Shown here: piece after piece, positions 25,641-35,924 of the stretch
How the letters are laid out: every line of letters starts with the position of its first letter
Position numbering within the stretch: position 1 is the stretch's first letter
Assembly (NCBI RefSeq): GCF_947241125.1
Contig: NZ_OX365700.1
Location: 3,566,001-3,630,000 of the forward strand
Reading direction: 5' to 3'
DNA from: Nitrospira tepida
GTDB taxonomy: Bacteria > Nitrospirota > Nitrospiria > Nitrospirales > Nitrospiraceae
Length of the DNA: 64,000 nt
Position numbers and translations under genes: made by a program
Notes under the pieces: model-generated
What the model saw: only the letters and a program-made list of their open reading frames with translations
Database searches by the model: none
Told to the model about the DNA's origin: nothing

Positions 25641-25968
25641 GGACAATCCGGACTCCTCGCGGGCACGATAGCCCATCAGCCTGTGAAGCTCAACAGATTC
25701 GCGGTGGGCCCGCTCGGACGAAGGTCGGTTGCCGGTGGAGAAACCAGTCCTTTGACAGACTGATAGAGAAGGTGCAAAATGTCGGATCAATCCCGAGCGA
25801 GGTTGAACATGGATCCGGGGTAGCGCTAGAAAATCCCACCAGGCTGAGCCGTTCCGGGACAACGCGACGCCCTCATAGCCGATTGTGGCCATGAGGGCGT
25901 TTGTCTGTGTGGGCAGACCCTCCGTAGAGATTCGGATTCTCACCCCACCATCCAGAAGGAGGAACGTC

Positions 25969-26193
25969 ATGAGGCTGCTCCTCAGTCTGCTGATTGCACT
26001 CGCCGCTTGGTGGCCGATCGATTCCTTCGCAGAAGGGGCCGGAGGAGGATATCGCGGCATCGCGCAAATGTATTACTTCCTCATGTGGGCGATCTTGTGT
26101 TACGGCGCCTATGACACGTTCGGGAAGAAAGTCATGTACGTGGCGGCGCCGCTGTTGGCGATCGGGCTGTACATGATGCTTCCAGCCCATTAA
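25969..26193 (+). CDS. Small membrane or exported protein
   Basis: A 74-residue protein with a signal-like N-terminus (RLLLSLLIALAAWWPIDSFA) and a second and third hydrophobic stretch (YYFLMWAILCYGAYDTF, VMYVAAPLLAIGLYMML). It is probably a two- or three-helix inner-membrane protein. ATG 25969 has a strong AAGGAGGA seven bases upstream, which shows the real start. Family unknown. A hairpin follows the stop codon. Confidence 0.65.
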   Translation: MRLLLSLLIALAAWWPIDSFAEGAGGGYRGIAQMYYFLMWAILCYGAYDTFGKKVMYVAAPLLAIGLYMMLPAH

Positions 26194-26207
26194 GACCGAC
26201 AACCCGA

Positions 26208-26243
26208 AGGCCCTGAGGGGAGAGCGTTCTTCTCTCAGGGTCC
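26208..26243 (+). terminator. Hairpin after the small membrane protein gene
   Basis: Arms CCCTGAG (26211-26217) and CTCAGGG (26234-26240), extended outward by AGG/CCT with one bulge, enclose a loop that itself contains AGA/TCT. There is no U-run, so it may be a weak terminator or an RNA-stabilising hairpin. Confidence 0.35.
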
Positions 26244-26500
26244 TCCGGCACCTCCTCCGCTTCTCATCACCTACTCAGCTTCTCGCATTCCGTGCTCATG
26301 CTTCGCCGCCCTACTCATCGAGAAGATAGCGCGGCTTGCAGCGGTGTGACGCGCCGTTGTCTCCTCAAAATACGTGCAAAATCCGCCGGCCGCTGGAGTC
26401 CGTAGTAAAGAGTGACAGATTTCTAGCGGGCTCCCGACAACCGGGAACCTTCGACGCGCGGACGAGCCATCGGCCGCGTGAAACACGGGGAGACACCATC

Positions 26501-27076
26501 ATGTGCAGGCAGAATCGCCATACAGAACAGGGGCTCACGCTGCTTGAGCTTCTCATTGCCCTCGTCCTGCTCGCCATCGCGCTGGGGCTCATCATCAATA
26601 CCATCATCGCGGTCATCCGCTCCCCTTCCAGCATTGACTTGGTCGAGGTGGGTCGGGTCGGCGCAGCCGGTGGACCGGTGACCATCACCTATCGCGTGAA
26701 CCTGAACTACGACAGCGCACGAACAACCGCTGTATCGGAAGACGTCGATATCGAGGAAGTCGATTTCGGTCCGTTCCAGAATGACCTGCTGGACGTCGTC
26801 ACGGTCTCGACCGCGGCAGGCCAATCAACGAGCGCCGGCACCCTGTTCACTCTGGAATGCGGACCGAGCTTGCTCGGCACCACGTACCTCAGCGGAAGAC
26901 GGGACCTCTCACGGCTTGAACGCACCCACCTGATACTGGCCGAGTATGAGCGCATCTTGGCTCCGAACGTCAGGAGCGACGAGGTGATCGTGGACTGTCG
27001 AGCAGGAACGGGAGGAGGGACGTCAGGAACTGGTGGAGGGGGGACACCGGGGGCCGGTACCGAACCGGGAGATTAG
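26501..27076 (+). CDS. Type IV pilin-like (pseudopilin) protein with Gly-rich tail
   Basis: The 191-residue protein has a short charged leader and a class III signal: cleavage is expected between G11 and L12, giving mature LTLLELLIALVLLAIALGLI with the conserved glutamate at position 5 (E16). The rest is a beta-rich domain (VTITYRVNLNYDSARTT, DVDIEEVDFGPFQN) and a Gly/Thr-rich tail of about 25 residues ending EPGD. It would be processed by a prepilin peptidase. No other pilus genes are adjacent, so it is an orphan; the longer frame upstream to 26336 lacks a ribosome site. Confidence 0.7.
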   Translation: MCRQNRHTEQGLTLLELLIALVLLAIALGLIINTIIAVIRSPSSIDLVEVGRVGAAGGPVTITYRVNLNYDSARTTAVSEDVDIEEVDFGPFQNDLLDVVTVSTAAGQSTSAGTLFTLECGPSLLGTTYLSGRRDLSRLERTHLILAEYERILAPNVRSDEVIVDCRAGTGGGTSGTGGGGTPGAGTEPGD

Positions 27077-27100
27077 CGGGAGAAGAATGGCATCCGTTCT

Positions 27101-28723
27101 TCACCCGGCCGCGGCTGCGCGATCCGCCTCCTCCAGCGACTGAAATTGAAGCGTGGGATGGTCCTTCACGCAATAGGCGAGCATATGTTCCGAGCCGAAC
27201 AAGACCACCAGCCGTCCCTCCCGGTCTGTGAGCCGGAGCGTATCCATCGGCCAATAGACGCGGGCCACAGCCGCGGGATCGCCGCTCACCCAACGAGCGC
27301 AAACGTAGGGCAACCGCTCGACGGTGGCCTTAACCCCATATTCGCTCTGGAGACGCGAGACGACCACGTCGAATTGGAGGTCGCCCACGGCGGCCAGGAT
27401 CGGCTCCCGGCGGACCTGATCGGGCGCCAACAGCACCTGCATGACGCCTTCCTCCTCCAATTGGCGGAGTCCCTTCTGGAACTGTTTGTGCTTGGAGATA
27501 TCCGGACTGTGCAGCCGGCCGAAGCACTCGGGCGCAAATTTCGGGATCGGATCGAAGTGCAGCGGGCCTGCCGAACAGAGCGTATCGCCGATCGCGAAGA
27601 GGCCGGGATTGACGAGCCCCACCACATCGCCGGGAAACGCCTCGTCGATCGTTTCCCGGTCCCGACCGAACAACCGGTGCGGCCTGGTCATCCTGATCTT
27701 CCGGCCCAACCTGTTATGGTAGACCATCATGTCCTTTTCGAAGCGGCCCGAGCAGATGCGCAGGAATGCCATCCGGTCCCGATGCTGCGGGTCCATGTTG
27801 GCCTGAATCTTGAACACGAATCCGGAGAACGCCTCATCCGTCGGTTGCACGATCCGCTGCGCGCTCGCGCGCGGCCCCGGCGGTGGGGCGAGGTGAAGAA
27901 ATGCGTCCAAAAAGGGCTCGACGCCGAAATTTGTGAGCGCGCTCCCGAAGAAGACCGGCGTGAGTTCGCCGGACAGAAAGCGGTCTCGGTCGAACGAAGT
28001 GCCGGCGCCGGACAGCAGCGCAATGTCCTCCTGAAGCGGACCGTAGGCCTCCCCCAAGGTCGCAGCCAGGCTCGGGTGGGGAAACGACTCCACCCGCATC
28101 GGCGCCTTGCGCTGGTTGTGTGCCGTGCGTTGAAAGAACAGCAGGCGCGGCTCCCGCAGGTCGAAGAGCCCTTGAAAAGCCGATCCTTCCCCGATGGGCC
28201 AATTGAAGGGCACCGACGTCATTCCCAACGTCTGCTCGATCTCATGCAGCAGATCGAACGGATGGCGGCCCGGCTGATCCATTTTGTTGATGAAGGTCAA
28301 GATCGGAATGCCGCGCCGCCGGCAGACGGCGAACAATTTCTTGGTCTGAGGCTCGATGCCCTTGGCGCTGTCCAGCACCATGACCGCGCTGTCCACTGCC
28401 ATGAGGGTCCGGTAGGTGTCCTCGCTGAAGTCCTGGTGGCCCGGCGTGTCGAGCAGGTTCACGAGCACGCCTTGATATTCGAACTGGAGCATGGTGGAGG
28501 TGATGGAAATGCCGCGCGCCTGTTCCAGTTCCATCCAGTCCGAGGTCGCCCGGCGCTGATGGGACCTCGCATGGACGGCGCCGGCCAGATGCAGAGCTCC
28601 GGCGTACAGGAGCAGCTTCTCAGTCAACGTGGTCTTCCCCGCATCCGGGTGCGAAATAATGGCGAAGGTCCGCCGCCGGAGCACCTCCCGTGACAATGCC
28701 TCATTCGCCGCGCTCTCACTCAT
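27101..28723 (-). CDS. prfC: Peptide chain release factor 3
   Basis: The 540-residue translational GTPase recycles RF1/RF2 from the ribosome after termination. G motifs are present: P-loop SHPDAGKTTLTEK (about 24-36), DTPGHQDF (G3), and TFINKMDQPGR (G4). The SDWMELEQARGISITST region is diagnostic of RF3 and separates it from EF-G. The C-terminal RF3 domain is complete (VGDLQFDVVVSRLQSEYGVK). It is a monocistronic gene, convergent with the pseudopilin gene at its 3' end. Confidence 0.95.
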   Translation of the reverse strand: MSESAANEALSREVLRRRTFAIISHPDAGKTTLTEKLLLYAGALHLAGAVHARSHQRRATSDWMELEQARGISITSTMLQFEYQGVLVNLLDTPGHQDFSEDTYRTLMAVDSAVMVLDSAKGIEPQTKKLFAVCRRRGIPILTFINKMDQPGRHPFDLLHEIEQTLGMTSVPFNWPIGEGSAFQGLFDLREPRLLFFQRTAHNQRKAPMRVESFPHPSLAATLGEAYGPLQEDIALLSGAGTSFDRDRFLSGELTPVFFGSALTNFGVEPFLDAFLHLAPPPGPRASAQRIVQPTDEAFSGFVFKIQANMDPQHRDRMAFLRICSGRFEKDMMVYHNRLGRKIRMTRPHRLFGRDRETIDEAFPGDVVGLVNPGLFAIGDTLCSAGPLHFDPIPKFAPECFGRLHSPDISKHKQFQKGLRQLEEEGVMQVLLAPDQVRREPILAAVGDLQFDVVVSRLQSEYGVKATVERLPYVCARWVSGDPAAVARVYWPMDTLRLTDREGRLVVLFGSEHMLAYCVKDHPTLQFQSLEEADRAAAAG

Positions 28724-29011
28724 GACGATAACAGTCCTTTGCTCCAGATAGTCCGTGGGTCAAGACAACTCGATGCGCAGGGCGCAACCATCCCGACGTG
28801 CCACCTGCGACAGGGTTGCCGACAGCTTGGGCTGGTTCAATCGGGGGTGATCAGGCGGGCGACAACGCGAAGAAGCCGGTCAGCATGCGCCATCCTACAG
28901 ATCCACCGGTATATAAGAATACTGGATGATCGGGCCGCCTGCAACGTCGCAAAGGATAGCCGCAGCCGGCGCGGAAGGAAGGGGGCAAGGGTTTGCCCCA
29001 CTACCACTTTT

Positions 29012-29377
29012 TCAACTTTTCGAAATCTGGTTCAACTTGGCTTCCAGGTAGCCTTTCAATGCAACGGCGTTGTTCTGTTCCTCGTCTCGCGCGGAGAAGA
29101 GCAACGTTACGGTTCCCTTTCGAGCCGCGTCAACCAGTGGGCGCCAGGCCTCGGGGTTGCCGTCCAGCTCGGCGCGATAGCGATGCTGGAACTCGGCCCA
29201 GCGCTTCGGATCATGTCCGAACCATTTGCGGAGACTCCCGCTGGGAGCGACCTGCTTCAGCCACGCGGTCAGCCGAAGCCCCTCCTTCTTGACGGCCCGA
29301 GGCCAGAGGCGATCGACCAGAAAGCGGGCGCCATCACCGCGGCCTGCCGGTTCATAGACACGCTTGACTCGAATCAT
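29012..29377 (-). CDS. DUF488-family protein
   Basis: A 121-residue protein with MIRVKRVYEPAGRGDGARFL, VDRLWPRAVKKEGL and VTLLFSARDEEQNNAVAL, all features of the short DUF488/YeaO family. Function is unknown; the family is often grouped with stress genes. ATG 29377 has AAGGAAA about 6 bases upstream. It starts 29 bases after the iron-sulfur factor gene, so the two are probably co-transcribed. An upstream in-frame stretch overlaps that gene and is rejected as coding. Confidence 0.85.
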   Translation of the reverse strand: MIRVKRVYEPAGRGDGARFLVDRLWPRAVKKEGLRLTAWLKQVAPSGSLRKWFGHDPKRWAEFQHRYRAELDGNPEAWRPLVDAARKGTVTLLFSARDEEQNNAVALKGYLEAKLNQISKS

Positions 29378-29406
29378 CGACTTTCCTTTACCGGCAGCCC
29401 CGCGTC

Positions 29407-29730
29407 TCATGCTCGACCCAATTGGGACTTGGCTGCATCGCTCATCATGTCCGGCTTCCACGGCGGATCCCACACAAGATCGACCTCCACCGAACGGGCT
29501 TCGGGCAACTCCCGAAGAATGGCCGAATGCACCATCTCCATCAAGGGTTCCTCCATCGGGCAGGCCGGCGTCGTCATGGTCATTTTCACATAGACCTGGC
29601 CGTCCCGCACCTCGGTTCCATAGACCAACCCGAGATCGACGATATTGACGCCCAGCTCGGGATCCACGACCTGCCGCAGCGCGTCAAGCACCTGAGCCTG
29701 TAAGCCGGTCGCCTGAGGATGGTCCGCCAT
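29407..29730 (-). CDS. Iron-sulfur cluster assembly factor (MIP18/PaaD/SufT family)
   Basis: The 107-residue protein has the DUF59 fold: VLDALRQVVDPELGVNIVDLGLVY, VYVKMTMTTPACPM with the conserved functional cysteine, and VEVDLVWDPPWKPDMMS. The family helps load Fe-S clusters, or in PaaD assembles phenylacetyl-CoA oxygenase. With no paa genes nearby a general role is likelier. It precedes the DUF488 gene and follows the NnrS-like gene in the same direction. Confidence 0.88.
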   Translation of the reverse strand: MADHPQATGLQAQVLDALRQVVDPELGVNIVDLGLVYGTEVRDGQVYVKMTMTTPACPMEEPLMEMVHSAILRELPEARSVEVDLVWDPPWKPDMMSDAAKSQLGRA

Positions 29731-29780
29731 TTGGTCTCCCCTCTATCTCGTTGTATCCCGACATCCGCCGACCCCGGCCA

Positions 29781-30881
29781 TCACGACGCTCCCGCTTTGA
29801 CCGTGGCCGCGCGCTCGGCCGGACTCCGGAGAGCATAGACCGTGTTGGCGAGAAAGAACAGCAGGGCCACGACGTTCAGCAAGCCGCCCACCTGGCGTCC
29901 AGCCTCCCACCCGATCAGGTCGCCGGCGAGCCGCAGGATCAAGGTGACTTGGAGCAGGATCGCGTGCGCATAGAACATCGGCCGAAAGGCCATCTTGGCG
30001 CCGAGCACGGCCGGGAAGATGATCGGCGCATGGCCGAAAATCATCGCGAAGACGAAACCGAGGAAAAAGGCGTGCAGCATCGCGTCGTACTGCGGCCCGG
30101 CGGAGACTCCGCCAAAGATGACGGCCAACAGCCCGCTGAGCCCCAGCCAGACATATCCCGAGAGGAGACAGACCGCGATAAAGCGGGTCACCCCTGTTTG
30201 CCTCACGGTGCGCCTCGCGATGTCGTGTTGCCCCAGCCAGAGGGCCAGTCCGACCATGCCGGCTCCAACCAGACGCACGCCGATGTCGAAGGAGGAACCG
30301 ATCACGATCAATCCCGCCAGGACGCTCATGAGCGTGGCCGGAAAGCTTGCTTGGCCGGCCGGTGACAGGCGCTGCAATCGGGCCAACTCCTGCCGTTCGC
30401 CGGCGATGGTCAACAGGAGAAAGCCCGCCCACCAAAAGACGAGATAGGCAATCGGCCAACCCCAAAGCCAGAGGAGGTTGCCCACAACCCAACAGACCGC
30501 GCCGAGTCCCATCGCCACTGTGTAGAGAGCCGGCCGGAGCCGGATGATCACCGCAAAGATCGCGACGAGGCCGAGGCTCCCGGCCAGGATCAGGACCCGC
30601 GCTCCCGGACCGTGAAACCCGGCGATCAGACCGAGCCCGCCCAATCCACTCAGCAACGGCGCGGCATAGGCCCAGCGACGGCCTAACGCCACCGCTCGCT
30701 CCAGGCTGATGAGGGTGCCCAGAAAGCCGGAAATCATCAGAGGGCCATGAACGGCAGGCAAAGTCGGCTGTAACGGAGGGACCTCCCACCCCAGGCGCAG
30801 CAACCCCGCCCAGAGCCCTGTCAGGAGCGCCGCCATTCCCATCGCGAGAAGCGGCAGCCGTTGGGGATGTCGCAGGACCAT
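29781..30881 (-). CDS. NnrS-like multi-pass membrane protein
   Basis: A 366-residue protein with about eleven hydrophobic segments. HGPLMISGFLGTLISLERAVAL near the N-terminus and HAFFLGFVFAMIFGHAPIIFPAV near residue 280 contain the paired His residues of NnrS-related heme/copper membrane proteins. NnrS protects against nitric-oxide stress in denitrifiers. A canonical NnrS is at 44244. Here it lies between acetolactate-synthase-like and iron-sulfur factor genes. Confidence 0.65.
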   Translation of the reverse strand: MVLRHPQRLPLLAMGMAALLTGLWAGLLRLGWEVPPLQPTLPAVHGPLMISGFLGTLISLERAVALGRRWAYAAPLLSGLGGLGLIAGFHGPGARVLILAGSLGLVAIFAVIIRLRPALYTVAMGLGAVCWVVGNLLWLWGWPIAYLVFWWAGFLLLTIAGERQELARLQRLSPAGQASFPATLMSVLAGLIVIGSSFDIGVRLVGAGMVGLALWLGQHDIARRTVRQTGVTRFIAVCLLSGYVWLGLSGLLAVIFGGVSAGPQYDAMLHAFFLGFVFAMIFGHAPIIFPAVLGAKMAFRPMFYAHAILLQVTLILRLAGDLIGWEAGRQVGGLLNVVALLFFLANTVYALRSPAERAATVKAGAS

Positions 30882-30927
30882 CGTCGGTTTGGCCGTGACT
30901 CGTTTCGTCCTCTCTACGGGCGCAGGG

Positions 30928-32568
<1,641 letters not shown>

Positions 32569-32664
32569 ACAGGCCTCGCTGGCATGTGAAGTCGCGGCCC
32601 GGAGGGCGCGCGTCGCTTGGCGCCCCACGGACCGCCATCTTCACTTCATCTTACAGCCTATTGG

Positions 32665-33261
32665 TTATCGTCGCTTCGCCGCCTTGGCCCTTTTTTTCGC
32701 ACCCGGTTTCTTCTTGGGCTTACCGGGAGCTGAGGTGGCGGCCGATGAAGCGGACAGGTCGCGCACGAGGTACGAGCCGAGATAGGGAGCCCGATGGTCC
32801 AGGGACAGCAAGGGATTGACATCGGTGTGGGAATTCATGGGCTTGGTGATGTTGAGCGAGAGAAATCTGACGAACCACGAAGGGCTTCCGCCATTAATGC
32901 CGTGAGACGTGATCTTGGACTGCGTATCGCTGCTCGGCGCCGCCGCGTACTGCTTGCCGTTCATCAGGTCCAACAGGACTTCGATCCCCGTGTGGTTGCG
33001 CTCGTCGTTGGGCGACGGCATGAAGGCTGGTTCGCTCAGTCCCTTGGTGATGCCGGCGTGGGCATAGAGCGTTCCGAGGTCTGCGCCGGTGGCGTACCGG
33101 AAGCCGTGCGTGGTCGTCAACTCGCCGAATCCGCCCAAGACTTCATTCGCCGATCGATTGGCGGTCACGGTCAGGTTGAGCCATTCCAAGTTGGTTTCCG
33201 TGTCGAGCGTGAGCAATTGGTCGCCGCTCCCGGGCACGAGATCCTTCTGAATGAGCGCCAT
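32665..33261 (-). CDS. Unknown protein with a secreted-type domain and basic tail
   Basis: A 198-residue protein. The N-terminal half (DQLLTLDTETNLEWLNLTVT, then GFRYATGADLGTLYAHAGIT) resembles a domain of PEP-CTERM secreted proteins, but here no signal peptide precedes it. The C-terminal third ends in a tail rich in Lys, Arg and Ala (GKPKKKPGAKKRAKAAKRR), which could bind DNA or polyanions. ATG 33261 is the only reasonable start; no ribosome site is clear. It is followed by the acetolactate synthase-like gene. Confidence 0.6.
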   Translation of the reverse strand: MALIQKDLVPGSGDQLLTLDTETNLEWLNLTVTANRSANEVLGGFGELTTTHGFRYATGADLGTLYAHAGITKGLSEPAFMPSPNDERNHTGIEVLLDLMNGKQYAAAPSSDTQSKITSHGINGGSPSWFVRFLSLNITKPMNSHTDVNPLLSLDHRAPYLGSYLVRDLSASSAATSAPGKPKKKPGAKKRAKAAKRR

Positions 33262-33363
33262 TGCACCCTCCTCTGTTTTGAAGTTCCTCAGCGTCTCAAG
33301 CGACGTGCCGTCTGAGCGTTTCCACTGCCATCAGTCATACAGCAACGTTCACGCCGGTCTGCT

Positions 33364-33825
33364 TCAGGACAAGAGCTGTTCCAGTTGATCCAGGAAGCCC
33401 CGCTGTCCTTGTTGCAACTTCGTGCGGGCGGCGAGAAGGTCAAACCAGGCCCCACGGTCGACCTCGGGAAATTCCTGCATCCTCCCGGACCGAGGGGGCC
33501 ATTCCAAGAAGAAGCTGTTGCTGTTCAGCCTGGTCTCGTCCAGGTCCCCCTCCGCAGCCCACACCGACAGCACCTTGCCGCTGGGTTGTTTCAGTGGCGA
33601 GAGCGCGCGAAACGGCCCATTCACCTCGGAGCCGGTTTCCTCATGGAATTCGCGTTTCGCCGCGGCCAAGGTATCTTCGGTCTCTTGGTACATCCCTTTC
33701 GGAATCGACCAGGCCCCCTCATCCTTCTTCGCCCAAAATGGGCCGCCCGGATGGACGAGAAAGACCTGGAGGCCCTCCTGCCGCCGTCGATAGAGCAGGA
33801 TGCCGGCGCTTAATTTCTTGGCCAT
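33364..33825 (-). CDS. Nudix hydrolase
   Basis: The 153-residue enzyme carries a Nudix box GMYQETEDTLAAAKREFHEE ending in TG, with the REXXEE metal-binding residues, and the substrate-binding GPFWAKKDEGAWSIPKG stretch that resembles diadenosine-polyphosphate and NTP pyrophosphohydrolases. ATG 33825 begins MAKKLSAGILLYRR, the family start. It lies immediately downstream (42 bases) of the HEAT-repeat protein gene on the same strand. Substrate is not certain. Confidence 0.88.
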   Translation of the reverse strand: MAKKLSAGILLYRRRQEGLQVFLVHPGGPFWAKKDEGAWSIPKGMYQETEDTLAAAKREFHEETGSEVNGPFRALSPLKQPSGKVLSVWAAEGDLDETRLNSNSFFLEWPPRSGRMQEFPEVDRGAWFDLLAARTKLQQGQRGFLDQLEQLLS

Positions 33826-33866
33826 CCTCGGTCCGACTCGATCCTGCACACGGGCCGGATAGTCGG

Positions 33867-34754
33867 TTAAGGCGTCGAGGCCCTGGTGAGCATGGCCTCC
33901 GCCGCGGCACGCACGCCGGTATCGGAGTCCATCTGAACGACGCGCGTCATGGCCTGCGTGATGGACGGGCCATGAAACTCGCCCAGCGCATAGACGGCAC
34001 GGAGCCGTATGCGTGGATCGGGATGAAGGGTCAGGCTTTCGAGCAGGTCAATCGCCCGCTCATCCCTGAGTCGTCCCAACTCGTCAATGGCGTTCTCTTG
34101 CGCCTGGCCGGCGAAATGGAGACCGAGGTCGGTAAAGGTCTCGGCCGGAGATTCGAGCGTATCCTGGGCGGTCGCAGGACGTGGTTGACGGCCCCGCTCG
34201 ACCGTCCGCCTCAAAGCCTCGATCAAGGCCTCTGTCTGATCGAGCGAGGCCTCTATCCGACTCCTGACCAACTCGCCAAGGAAGTAGAAATAGGGGTTGG
34301 TTTCCAGTTTCGTCACGACCTCCACGTAGGGAGCCTCGATCAATCGTTCATAACTCGGCTCCTCACGAATCGACATCGACAGCAACGCCCCCTGCTGAGG
34401 GTGTTCGAGTCTGATATGGCAGACAATCTCCGTGCCGAAGATATCCATGGAGATCTGTTTCCCGCGCGACTCGCGGTAGTCCACATGGAGCGTCATGTCG
34501 CGCTCAGCCGCGGGATCCTGCGTCACGACCAGCCCTGCGGACGCCAATTTCATTCTGACGGTCGGCGCAATCGCAAAGGAGACCCTTCCGCGCGACCGCC
34601 AGGTCGCACTCCGAACATCCACATAGACCACCGGCGCAGACCGTGCCTGCGTCTCCGTCGAAACAGGGTCGGCCCGACCGTCCTCCGCGGCGCCCAACAA
34701 AGGGACCGCAAGGAAGCCGGCACTCACGAGCGCGAGCAACCACATCTGTCGCAT
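33867..34754 (-). CDS. Exported HEAT-repeat protein
   Basis: The 295-residue protein has a signal peptide (MWLLALVSAGFLAVPLLGAA), an N-terminal beta domain (VVYVDVRSATWRSRGRVSFA) and a C-terminal HEAT-repeat block (about 215-290; ERAIDLLESLTLHPDPRIRL, RAVYALGEFHGP). HEAT repeats mediate protein contacts. The first domain is not recognised. The ATG at 34754 begins right before the signal peptide. It may be co-transcribed with the Nudix gene. Confidence 0.68.
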   Translation of the reverse strand: MRQMWLLALVSAGFLAVPLLGAAEDGRADPVSTETQARSAPVVYVDVRSATWRSRGRVSFAIAPTVRMKLASAGLVVTQDPAAERDMTLHVDYRESRGKQISMDIFGTEIVCHIRLEHPQQGALLSMSIREEPSYERLIEAPYVEVVTKLETNPYFYFLGELVRSRIEASLDQTEALIEALRRTVERGRQPRPATAQDTLESPAETFTDLGLHFAGQAQENAIDELGRLRDERAIDLLESLTLHPDPRIRLRAVYALGEFHGPSITQAMTRVVQMDSDTGVRAAAEAMLTRASTP

Positions 34755-34971
34755 CAGGCTACCTCCGGTGAAGGCCAGAGGTTGATGCTACGAAGGGAGA
34801 TGAATGGAGTCAAGCCGGGCGGCGAGCCTGGCGCTCACGGCTCCGTCCTTACTTCGTCATGGCTTTCCTTGGTCATTGAATGGGCACATACTCTACCCAC
34901 CGCTCTTCTGATGCCCCCATGACCTATGCGCTGCTTCGACAAACGAGGCGTTGGCGCAAGGGGCCTCGACC

Positions 34972-35223
34972 ATGGAACTCAGCCGCGCCAGACAAGAACA
35001 CCTTCCGACGTTCACGCACTTCCTGGACATTCCGATGCTGATGGTCATTATCTCGCTCGGGGCAATCCGGCCCATGACCTGGACCCAATTCGCGATCGGC
35101 ACCCTCTGCGCCGTCGCCGTCGCCACGGCCCTGACCATCTGGATTCCGCGCCTCTATCCCTGGACACCGCCGTCACCCATCACACCGCATGAGTCAACTG
35201 GAGGACCGAAAGCGGCAGGGTGA
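34972..35223 (+). CDS. Small two-helix membrane protein
   Basis: An 83-residue protein with helices around PMLMVIISLGAIRPM and FAIGTLCAVAVATALTIWI separated by a short polar turn, and a Pro-rich C-terminal tail. ATG 34972 has AAGGGG seven bases upstream. No family recognised. The end is convergent with the orphan antitoxin gene. Similar short membrane proteins with this HFLDIPMLMV-type N-terminus occur in proteobacteria. Confidence 0.55.
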   Translation: MELSRARQEHLPTFTHFLDIPMLMVIISLGAIRPMTWTQFAIGTLCAVAVATALTIWIPRLYPWTPPSPITPHESTGGPKAAG

Positions 35224-35267
35224 ATCCCAACAGTTCTTCGAACGAAACAAAGGGGGATCGCCTCCAT

Positions 35268-35453
35268 TCACTCCGATGACCTCGGCATCGCTTCCCAATC
35301 CACCTTGCCTCGTAAGCGGCGAATCCCTTCTTGACCTTTGACCTTGATGAGCAGTCGCAACCCCTCCTCGACCACAGCGCGCTTGGTCGCAAGCCCCGTC
35401 GCCTTCATGGCCTGCCGCATCAAGCTGTTGTCGATCTCGATATTGGTCCGCAT
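35268..35453 (-). CDS. vapB: Orphan VapB-family antitoxin
   Basis: A 61-residue protein: MRTNIEIDNSLMRQAMKATG, then LATKRAVVEEGLRLLIKVKG and LRGKVDWEAM, typical of the ribbon-helix-helix VapB antitoxins that neutralise VapC PIN-domain RNases. A vapC gene should follow on the left, but the next 200 bases (35224-35267 and beyond) show no PIN start such as the MxxxDTSxW motif. So the toxin has been lost or displaced. The antitoxin itself looks intact; it could act on another VapC in the genome. Confidence 0.75.
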   Translation of the reverse strand: MRTNIEIDNSLMRQAMKATGLATKRAVVEEGLRLLIKVKGQEGIRRLRGKVDWEAMPRSSE

Positions 35454-35670
35454 GGGTCATCCAATAAGAAATATGTGCGATTGCGCTGATCCTACGTGCC
35501 TCCTCTGAGAGCACCCAGGTGTGTGGGAAGACTGAACGTCGACCAAGGTGCGCGAAGGTTGGCGCAAAGTGACTGATCTGACGACGAGGCCCCTGTCCCT
35601 GTCAATGGAACGAGGATAAAAGTCTCTGGGAGCACATATCTCAGTCCTCCGTCGCCAGGCCGGTTTCAGA

Positions 35671-35699
35671 TTGTCTCCTGGGCCAAGAGGTTGTAAAAT
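35671..35699 (+). promoter_or_regulatory. Promoter of the RelE-type toxin-antitoxin pair
   Basis: TTGTCT (35671-35676), 17 bases, TAAAAT (35694-35699). The predicted start is near 35706, 15 bases before the antitoxin ATG at 35721, with GAGGGG in between. The spacing and -10 are good; autoregulation is expected for such pairs, but no palindrome is obvious. Confidence 0.55.
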
Positions 35700-35720
35700 C
35701 GGGACACATCGAGGGGCACT

Positions 35721-35918
35721 ATGGCACTCGCGGCAAAAGTGGTCAAGCGAACGAGAGACAGTTTTCAATTCACGATTTCGAAGCGCAACTTTGAGTCGTT
35801 TTGCGACTCGATCGGTCTCTACCGTCGCGAGTTCCTCGACGCCCTGGATGCCTCAGAGAAAGACCACCGGGCAGGTCGAGTCACCAAACGGAAATCCCTA
35901 CGAGAGCTGATTGACTAG
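35721..35918 (+). CDS. Antitoxin of a RelE/ParE-type pair
   Basis: A 65-residue protein (MALAAKVVKRTRDSFQFTIS, NFESFCDSIGLYRREFLDAL, ending RVTKRKSLRELID). The short acidic-basic helical make-up and place before a RelE-like gene suggest the antitoxin. GAGGGG lies six bases before ATG 35721. The toxin starts 7 bases after the stop. Its exact family is not recognised. Confidence 0.65.
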   Translation: MALAAKVVKRTRDSFQFTISKRNFESFCDSIGLYRREFLDALDASEKDHRAGRVTKRKSLRELID

Positions 35919-35924
35919 GCGGTC

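Noticed and set aside
27146-28693. A 515-codon open frame on the plus strand
   Set aside because: Antisense to prfC, which has all GTPase motifs; no protein family features.
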